Source: Kiritimatiellota bacterium B12222
GTDB lineage: Bacteria > Verrucomicrobiota > Kiritimatiellia > SS1-B-03-39 > UBA6053
Assembly: GCA_029719485.1 (NCBI GenBank)
Contig: CP120722.1
Location: 1,922,001-1,986,000 of the forward strand
DNA: 64,000 bases
Direction: 5' to 3'
In this document: positions 58,252 through 64,000 of the stretch, piece by piece
Numbering within the stretch: the stretch's first letter is position 1
How the letters are laid out: every line of letters begins with the position of its first letter
The notes under the pieces: generated by a model
The model's database searches: none
Told to the model about the DNA's origin: nothing
What the model saw: only the letters and a program-made list of their open reading frames with translations
Translations under genes and position numbers: made by a program

Positions 58252-59635
58252 ACCACGTACGATTTACTTGGTCCACCATCACCTCCGGCGGGGTGGGGTG
58301 ACGCGGGTAATGTTAAGTGCGGCTGAGATTTTGCGCGACGCTGGAGAAAAGGTTTGTCTGTTGAGCGGAGAGGCCTCCGCGGAAAAAATACCGGAAGGGG
58401 TGGCTCTTCGGGTACTTCCGGGTTTGGGATATGCGGATGGAGCCTCCTCCTGTTCGCCGGAAGAGCTGAAACAAACGCTGAAGGATTTGTATCGCGAGGG
58501 CGATATTTGGCATCTGCACAATCATAGTTTGGGTAAAAATCCGATGGTGACGGATGTGTTTTGTTCCTTGGCGGAACAGGGGCAGTCCTTGGTGTTACAA
58601 CCTCATGATTTTGCGGAAGATGGCCGCCCTGCAAATTTAGAAAAATTACGGAATGAATTTCCTGGGTTTCCTGACCGACTTTATCCTGTGGGACCCCATA
58701 TCCAGTATGCGGTATTACAACAACGAGATGCCACGGTTTTACGAGAGGGCGGGGTGCCGGCGGAGGATATTCATTTGTTGCCGAATCCGCTGTTAGACTT
58801 CGAGACGTTTTCTGCTCCGCAAAGCCCTCCCCAGCGATGTTTGTATTTAACCCGAGCGATTCGTCGGAAAAATGTGGGTGAATTTTTATATTGGGCCGCG
58901 TGTTGGGGGGAAGAGATTGAATTTGCGACCTCTTTACTGCCAGAAAATCCTAAAGAACTTGAACTTTTTAAACCTTGGCAGGCGTTTGCTGAGGCTGAAG
59001 GCATTCAGGTGCAGTGGGGGGTAGGCATGTCGGGTAAATCCTTTCATGAGGTGGTGGCGTGGTCCGATGCGTGTATCACTACCAGCGTGGGTGAAGGGTT
59101 TGGCATGAGCTTTTTAGAACCCTATGGTATGGGGCGAAGCGTTTTGGGGAGGAATTTGCCGGAGATTACCGCGGGATTCAGTGAAGACGGTGTGGATTTG
59201 TCGGGTTTGTATGCAGAGTTACCGGTTCCGGTTGATGCCGTGGATGCGGAGTTTTGGTCGAGGGCTTTGGGTCTGATTTTGGCTTGGCGCAAGTCTATGG
59301 GCGCGGAAGCGGTCGTGACCATTTCCGATTTAAAACGGGCCTGGGTGCGCGAGGGGATGATTGATTTTGGTCGTTTGGATGAGGTAGCGCAACGTCAGGT
59401 TTTAAGGGAAGTGAACGCCCTTGGGTTTTGTCAGAACTTAGATCCGTTTTCGCCTCAACCGATTGCGGAAAATCGTGCAGTGATTTTGAATCAATACGGT
59501 CCTGAGCCCTATTTGAAACGTCTGCAAAACTTGTATGGGTGTTTGCATGATGCGGCGCCCGTGAGGTACGCGGATGGTGATCGGGTTCGGGATGCTTTTT
59601 TAGGTTTGGAACGAGTTTGTTTACTAAGGACATAA
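58235..59635 (+). CDS. Glycosyltransferase (GT-B fold), probable
   Basis: 466 residues from the ATG at 58235 inside the end of queD. N-terminal domain: IYLVHHHLRRGGVTRVMLSAAEIL and WHLHNHSLGKNP; C-terminal: RCLYLTRAIRRKNVGEFLYW and the donor-site ITTSVGEGFGMSFLEPYGMG, which carries the E-x7-E pattern of GT4. It is followed by a HAD hydrolase gene after 4 bp. Confidence 0.8.
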   Translation: MSKVSKPRTIYLVHHHLRRGGVTRVMLSAAEILRDAGEKVCLLSGEASAEKIPEGVALRVLPGLGYADGASSCSPEELKQTLKDLYREGDIWHLHNHSLGKNPMVTDVFCSLAEQGQSLVLQPHDFAEDGRPANLEKLRNEFPGFPDRLYPVGPHIQYAVLQQRDATVLREGGVPAEDIHLLPNPLLDFETFSAPQSPPQRCLYLTRAIRRKNVGEFLYWAACWGEEIEFATSLLPENPKELELFKPWQAFAEAEGIQVQWGVGMSGKSFHEVVAWSDACITTSVGEGFGMSFLEPYGMGRSVLGRNLPEITAGFSEDGVDLSGLYAELPVPVDAVDAEFWSRALGLILAWRKSMGAEAVVTISDLKRAWVREGMIDFGRLDEVAQRQVLREVNALGFCQNLDPFSPQPIAENRAVILNQYGPEPYLKRLQNLYGCLHDAAPVRYADGDRVRDAFLGLERVCLLRT

Positions 59636-59639
59636 GATC

Positions 59640-60491
59640 ATGGAAGCGCTTTTTACAGATCGGATTCAACGTCTAAGCAAAGCTCTGCAGATCCAAGCGA
59701 CGGATCAACCCGCAAAGCTGATTGATTTACAAGGGGTGGAGGCGGTGATTTTTGATATTTACGGTACCTGTTTTCTCAGTGGTTCAGGTGACATTGGCAC
59801 GGTGGCAGAAAATCCCAAAGTGGGTGCGTTGATTGAAGCACTTCGGGAGCAAGGGGTGGCGCTTTCGCCTGAGTTAGCGGATGAAGCCTTGGCGCGTTTT
59901 TATGAATTGATTGCGTTGGATCATGAACAGGAAAAGGTGAAAGGAACGCAGTATCCTGAAATACGCATTTTAGATATTTGGGAGCAGTGGCGTCGGGAAG
60001 CGGCGGTGAATGTAAATGTGCAACAACTGGCGATTGATGTGGAGTGTCGCCTGAATCCGGTGTGGCCGATGCCGGGGGTAGACAGTTGTTTGCAGGGGTT
60101 ACAGCAGATGGGGTTAACCCTGGGGGTGGTGAGTAATGCGCAAGTATTTACGCCTTGTCTTTTTCCGGCTTTGTTAGGTAAAAAAATGGAAGACTATGGA
60201 TTCTCGCCTCAACATTGTGTGTGGTCGTGGACGCTTAAAGAAGCCAAGCCCTCTGTGCGACTTTATGAAGGGCTGCTCTCCCGTTTGGATGGGATTGCCC
60301 CTGAAAAATGTTTGTATGTGGGAAATGATATGTTGAATGACATCACGCCCGCATCGCAAGTGGGGATGAAGACGGCGTTGTTTGCGGGTGATCGTCGATC
60401 CTTGCGTCTGCGTGAAGGGGATGAACGGGTGGCGGGAGTTGTTCCGGATATTGTCATTACCCGACTCACGCAATTGCTTGAATGTGTGTGA
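59640..60491 (+). CDS. HAD-superfamily hydrolase
   Basis: 283 residues. The nucleophile motif is VIFDIYGTC (DxY/DxD-like), motif II GVVSNAQ, the Lys in KEAKPSVRLY, and motif IV YVGNDMLNDITPASQVGMKT. Phosphatase or phosphotransferase on a sugar or nucleotide is likely. It is flanked by glycosyltransferase genes and overlaps the next by one base. Confidence 0.85.
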   Translation: MEALFTDRIQRLSKALQIQATDQPAKLIDLQGVEAVIFDIYGTCFLSGSGDIGTVAENPKVGALIEALREQGVALSPELADEALARFYELIALDHEQEKVKGTQYPEIRILDIWEQWRREAAVNVNVQQLAIDVECRLNPVWPMPGVDSCLQGLQQMGLTLGVVSNAQVFTPCLFPALLGKKMEDYGFSPQHCVWSWTLKEAKPSVRLYEGLLSRLDGIAPEKCLYVGNDMLNDITPASQVGMKTALFAGDRRSLRLREGDERVAGVVPDIVITRLTQLLECV

Positions 60492-61696
60492 TGGAAACGA
60501 GAAAAATATCAAAAGTCGCATTGTTGTTTCGGTATGGATTGGCCGAGCACGTCGATTTTTTGCCGGCATTGCCACAGCTGATTCGTAAGCTCAATGAGCG
60601 TGGGATGGAGGTGCATCATTTTGGATTCCGCAGTGAGTGTCCTTTGTCGTCGGAGTTAAGGGGGCAGGTGCGTGTGCATGAGGGGTTGTTTCGTGTGCGG
60701 AGGGCTTCCGAGTGGGATAAGCGGGTAAAAGCCTTGTTGTGGTTGCTGGGGCTGCCTTTTTTAGGATGGCGATTACAACGCCAAGGATTTGAACGGGTGT
60801 TTGTAGATGAAACTTTACCTCTCAGTGCGCCTTTGTTGCGGATGGGGTTTCGAGGCAAGTTGATGTTTACGGTGCATGATTTTTTTATCGAAATTTATTG
60901 GGAACCCCAAGCGCATTTACGAGGGCTGGGGCGGGTGGTGCAGGCCTGGGATCTTCATGCCTGGCGTAAGTTGACAGGTATTTTTACTCGGGTGGACGCG
61001 GCTCGGGAGCATTTGATCAGCAAAGGGGTCGACGCTGATCGAATTGCTGTGGTACCTGACCCGGTGGATCTACAGTTGTTTCATCCTTTACAGGAGGCCC
61101 CGTTGCGACATTCCTTTCGTCAACGGTGGGGTATCGAAGATGGCGATGTTGTGATGGTGCATCATGGCATTATGCATCCTAACAAAGGGAATCTGTTTCT
61201 GGTGGAGGCGATGGATCGGTTACGTGATCGTTTTCCTCAGCTTAAATTACTGTTGATTGGGGATGGTGCGGAAATGTCTTTGTTACAAGAAAACGTAGCG
61301 GAGGCAGGATTGCAGTCGCGAATCATTTTAACCGGATGGTTGCCGGGTTTATCGGATATTTCGGTCGCCTTGCAGGCCTCTGATATCGGTTTAGTGATTC
61401 GTAAGGGTTTACCGGGAGATCATTTTCATGTGACCAGTACTTTGGTGCATAACATGGCCTGTGGATTGCCGATAGTGGCGGCCCGTTTGAAGGGAGTGGC
61501 TGGGGTGGTGGAGGAGGGAGCGCAGGGCTGGATGTTTGAGCCTGAAGATGCAGAAAGTTTTGATGCGCAGCTTACGCGATTGATCGAAGATCCTAAAGCC
61601 TGTGAGCGAATGGGGAAGGCTGCGCGACAAAAAGCAGAGGATTGTTTTGACCCCGAGGGGATTGCAGAGGAGTATTGTAGATGGTTATGCGAATAA
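60491..61696 (+). CDS. Glycosyltransferase family 4
   Basis: 401 residues; the ATG at 60491 overlaps the HAD stop. N-terminal KVALLFRYGLAEHVDFLPAL; C-terminal MVHHGIMHPNKGNLFLVEAM, LLLIGDGAEMSLLQENV and the donor-site AARLKGVAGVVEEGAQGWMF. Retaining GT-B fold, cell-surface or metabolite glycosylation. The next gene starts 16 bp before its stop. Confidence 0.88.
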   Translation: METRKISKVALLFRYGLAEHVDFLPALPQLIRKLNERGMEVHHFGFRSECPLSSELRGQVRVHEGLFRVRRASEWDKRVKALLWLLGLPFLGWRLQRQGFERVFVDETLPLSAPLLRMGFRGKLMFTVHDFFIEIYWEPQAHLRGLGRVVQAWDLHAWRKLTGIFTRVDAAREHLISKGVDADRIAVVPDPVDLQLFHPLQEAPLRHSFRQRWGIEDGDVVMVHHGIMHPNKGNLFLVEAMDRLRDRFPQLKLLLIGDGAEMSLLQENVAEAGLQSRIILTGWLPGLSDISVALQASDIGLVIRKGLPGDHFHVTSTLVHNMACGLPIVAARLKGVAGVVEEGAQGWMFEPEDAESFDAQLTRLIEDPKACERMGKAARQKAEDCFDPEGIAEEYCRWLCE

Positions 61697-62580
61697 ATTC
61701 TACTCCTTTGCGAATGGTGTTGGCCGTAGTTTGCTTCGGCATGGCCCTATTGTCGGTAAGTGGGTTGCTGTCCAGCTCGGTGGGGACGTTGGGGATAGAT
61801 GTGTTGCAGGAACGAAATGAACGGTATTTGGAAGACACCTTTGAAAAGGCTTTGGTGGGCTTTGGCGTGATGTCTGGTTTGAAGGCGGGGTTGGCCGTGG
61901 TGGAGGGCAGTACAGGGGGGGTGAGTGCGGGTGTGTCGTTAAATTTACAAATTGGGGATGTGGTGCAGTCGGCCTATGATTATGTGGATATCGCTTGGCG
62001 TACTTTGATGCTGGGCTGTATTTCGTTGTTGTCCATCCAGTACATGTTGGATGCGGTGAGTTTGCTAGATGCCTTCATCTTGGCTTTGTTTTTTGGGGTT
62101 TTGGGGGTTTCCTTCTTATGGAAAAAGCGACCCCGGTTGTTGAGAGACAGTTTGCTTCTTAGCTTTTTCGGGGTGTTGGTGGTGTATTTGTTATTACCGT
62201 TATCTATTTTTTCAGCCTCACTCTTGTCGGAGAGGATCACGCAACCCAGTATTGATGCCGCGCAGCAGGGATTCGAAGAAACGGGTGCGCAGTTGTTTCC
62301 TGAAGATGATGAATTGCCCGAAGGGGTGATGGCACGAATCAAACAGATTCCTGAGCGACTGGAGCAAATCACCACTTATCTTAAACTTCGCAGTTCACAG
62401 ATGGCGTTATGGACGATTCAGTTGATTGCGGGCTATCTTTTTGATTGTATTTTCTTTCCCTTGGGGAGCTTCTTGATTTTGTTGTGGGGCACCCGCATGT
62501 TGATGCGCTATTGTTTTCAGTGTAGTTTGCATGCGGCTTTGCATCGGGAATTGAAAGAATTAAAATCGTCGCAAGAGTAG
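61681..62580 (+). CDS. Unknown multi-pass membrane protein
   Basis: 299 residues with about five hydrophobic segments (MVLAVVCFGMALLSVSGLLSS, LLLSFFGVLVVYLLLPLSI, LIAGYLFDCIFFPLGSFLIL) and a soluble loop at residues 195-235 (FEETGAQLFPEDDELPEGV). No family is recognised. Coupled to the glycosyltransferase gene upstream. Confidence 0.6.
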   Translation: MVMRINSTPLRMVLAVVCFGMALLSVSGLLSSSVGTLGIDVLQERNERYLEDTFEKALVGFGVMSGLKAGLAVVEGSTGGVSAGVSLNLQIGDVVQSAYDYVDIAWRTLMLGCISLLSIQYMLDAVSLLDAFILALFFGVLGVSFLWKKRPRLLRDSLLLSFFGVLVVYLLLPLSIFSASLLSERITQPSIDAAQQGFEETGAQLFPEDDELPEGVMARIKQIPERLEQITTYLKLRSSQMALWTIQLIAGYLFDCIFFPLGSFLILLWGTRMLMRYCFQCSLHAALHRELKELKSSQE

Positions 62581-62693
62581 AGGGTCGAATGATTTTTTGA
62601 ATCCAGATGGCGCTCGAATACCATTGAGTCCCTGTTCATTCCGTGAGAAGCTCACGATTCTTGTAAACAAGCTTTTCGTACTGAGTATAAAAA

Positions 62694-63056
62694 ATGAATT
62701 ATAGCGAAATTATACAGAAACAACATACCCGTATTGTTCCTCAACTGAAAGGATCTGATTTACCCTTGTTCGAAAATATACAAGACTCCATTAAAAGTGC
62801 GGCTTGGTTGGTGAAACTTGCCGTACTGATTTTTATAATGACCTTGCTGCAGGCCTGCTATGTGATGAAGGGTGCCCTGACTGTAGATTTATTTTATCCC
62901 TTGATTTTTCAACAGCTGATTCCCGTGTTTGCGACGGCTGGGCTGATCTTTGTGGCCCGGATTTATTTGTATCACTTGCAGAGATCTCTGCTTGCGATCG
63001 ATCTTGATATCGAGGTGAAGGAAAGGTGGACGTCCCCAGAAAAAGCTGAGGTGTAG
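62694..63056 (+). CDS. Small membrane protein of unknown function
   Basis: 120 residues with two hydrophobic segments (LVKLAVLIFIMTLLQACYVM and LIPVFATAGLIFVARIYL) and charged ends. It lies 113 bp after the previous gene with no clear ribosome binding site. No family recognised. Confidence 0.45.
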   Translation: MNYSEIIQKQHTRIVPQLKGSDLPLFENIQDSIKSAAWLVKLAVLIFIMTLLQACYVMKGALTVDLFYPLIFQQLIPVFATAGLIFVARIYLYHLQRSLLAIDLDIEVKERWTSPEKAEV

Positions 63057-63135
63057 ACCCGCAGTGGTGCAGACATGAGAAAGGATCAGGGTGTGCTGTT
63101 TCTGATCTGCCGGAATGTGAGAGTAGGGGGGGGCT

Positions 63136-63732
63136 TTAGCGGAGTTCGCTCACGCTGATTTCAAAATGTTCTTCGTGGAGAAAGATGGGGTAGTGTTGGG
63201 TATTGATTTTATATCCGGCTTCGAGCATGCGGGCAAAAAAATTGTGGGCATGGGGGCGCCCCGGTTCTGAAATGATCAGTGAGCCCTCCTCATCCAGGAG
63301 GGTATTAAGGTTGCGTACCAGATCAGGGAAATCTGAGGGACTGTAGAGAATATCTGCGCCGATGACGACATCGTATTGCGCATGAGTGGTGGGCTCGCAC
63401 CAATCGAGGGGGTGAAGGGCCGCAGGGGATATTTCATTTAGTTGCCAATTTTCAGCGGCCAGAGCCAAGGCATGGGGTTCGAGATCGGTTACGGTCACCT
63501 CTGCACCCAATTTGCCTGCGGCGATGCCCGCTAATCCGCAGCCACAGCCGATTTCAAGGACGCGTTTCCCTGCCAGTTCTTTGTCGATCAGAACATGTTC
63601 GGCCAAAGCCAAGGCAGAGGGCCACAACGAGGCCCAGTAACAAGGGTCGTTATCGGTAGGGAATTCGCGGGCATAGGCGAGTCGAAATGTGTGGTCCAGA
63701 ATCTGGATATTTTGTTCTTCAAACTCCAACAT
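63136..63732 (-). CDS. Class I SAM-dependent methyltransferase (lysine/METTL-type)
   Basis: 198 residues. The motif I VLEIGCGCGLAGIAAGKLG is the SAM site, followed by VTVTDLEPHALALAAENW and DVVIGADILYSPSDFPDL. The YWASLWPSALALAEHVL segment before motif I and DILY suggest a methyltransferase-16 (protein-lysine) type. Target unknown. Confidence 0.8.
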   Translation of the reverse strand: MLEFEEQNIQILDHTFRLAYAREFPTDNDPCYWASLWPSALALAEHVLIDKELAGKRVLEIGCGCGLAGIAAGKLGAEVTVTDLEPHALALAAENWQLNEISPAALHPLDWCEPTTHAQYDVVIGADILYSPSDFPDLVRNLNTLLDEEGSLIISEPGRPHAHNFFARMLEAGYKINTQHYPIFLHEEHFEISVSELR

Positions 63733-63799
63733 GGGGCCTGCTTAAAATGTTGGGAGTAGATTGCAAGGGCTACTGCATACGAAAAGTCCAGAGCGGGGC

Positions 63800-64000
63800 T
63801 TAAGGATAATAGAGATCGATGATTTTTTGGAGAGCGGCATGGGCAGCTGCCCCATGAGTGGCGTTGTATTGAGTCACCCAGACGGAATACCAGCCCTCGG
63901 CGTAGAGCAGGTTTTTGGGTGTGCCTAGGCCCTTGGGATACATGAGATCGGTATGCTTGCGGAAGGCCTCATTATCCATGGGAATAAGGCTTTGGTAATG
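63800..64000 (-). CDS. Unknown protein, C-terminal fragment (5' end outside window)
   Basis: 66 codons plus stop of a frame open to the window edge; the residues (NEAFRKHTDLMYPKG, LYAEGWYSVWVTQYNATHG) look like coding sequence. No family recognised from the fragment. It ends 67 bp upstream of the methyltransferase start on the same strand. Confidence 0.5.
   Translation of the reverse strand, partial: HYQSLIPMDNEAFRKHTDLMYPKGLGTPKNLLYAEGWYSVWVTQYNATHGAAAHAALQKIIDLYYP

Overview
The window reads as chromosomal DNA of a Gram-negative bacterium of the phylum Verrucomicrobiota, most likely the Opitutales/Puniceicoccales side (inference). Reasons: two PEP-CTERM proteins, a pseudopilin-type protein of the abundant verrucomicrobial kind, a cytoplasmic sulfatase beside a LacI regulator, secreted toroid-repeat proteins, and an elongation factor Tu with an unusual five-residue expansion in switch I. 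There is no rRNA, phage, transposon or CRISPR array.

Layout. 1-1934 (minus): the 5' part of a glycosyltransferase gene translationally coupled to apgM. 2054-4642 (plus): a SatD-like protein, a phased 29-bp repeat array, a DUF3307 membrane protein and a CoiA-like zinc-finger protein. 4842-9765 (plus): a compact seven-gene run with a DUF134-NifX fusion regulator, a His-tailed NifX-like protein, a hotdog thioesterase, an ABC-2 exporter (ATPase and two permeases) and a His-rich exported protein. 10067-23709 (plus): the information-processing superoperon tRNA-Thr, tuf, tRNA-Trp, secE, nusG, rplKAJL, rpoBC, rpsL, rpsG, closed by a strong terminator. 24257-26589: a cydAB quinol oxidase of the short-loop type. 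26674-28749: an exported nuclease/phosphatase.

28774-40554 is a metal and heme acquisition island. A DtxR/MntR-type repressor is divergent from an outer-membrane barrel gene and a TroABCD-like Mn/Zn/Fe ABC importer, one permease of which carries a DtxR-like domain. Converging on it, across a shared bidirectional terminator, is a six-gene minus-strand operon: hmuT, hmuU, hmuV, hemS, a PEP-CTERM protein and a pseudopilin-like protein. The promoter regions of the two loci share an identical 9-bp motif at or next to the -35.

40739-45007 (plus): sulfatase, LacI regulator, a 24-bp palindrome, a PEP-CTERM protein and a LamG-like exported protein. 45086-47974 (minus): an exported toroid-repeat protein and an MsbA-like exporter. 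48078-52684 (plus): a coupled run of a THUMP methyltransferase, a MurU-AmgK fusion (MurNAc recycling), a sigma-70 family factor and a HAM1/RdgB pyrophosphatase. 53061-64000: lipase, YggU, ribosomal proteins L28 and L33 (minus), a lipoprotein divergent from a 3'-5' exonuclease, PP2C phosphatase, queE, queD, two glycosyltransferases flanking a HAD hydrolase, two unknown membrane proteins, a methyltransferase and a partial unknown gene.

The best candidates for undescribed biology are the heme operon that ends in a PEP-CTERM and a pseudopilin gene, the DUF134/NifX/His-rich exporter cluster, the 29-bp phased array between the SatD-like and DUF3307 genes, and the altered EF-Tu switch I. All functional statements are from sequence reading only; no database search was run.
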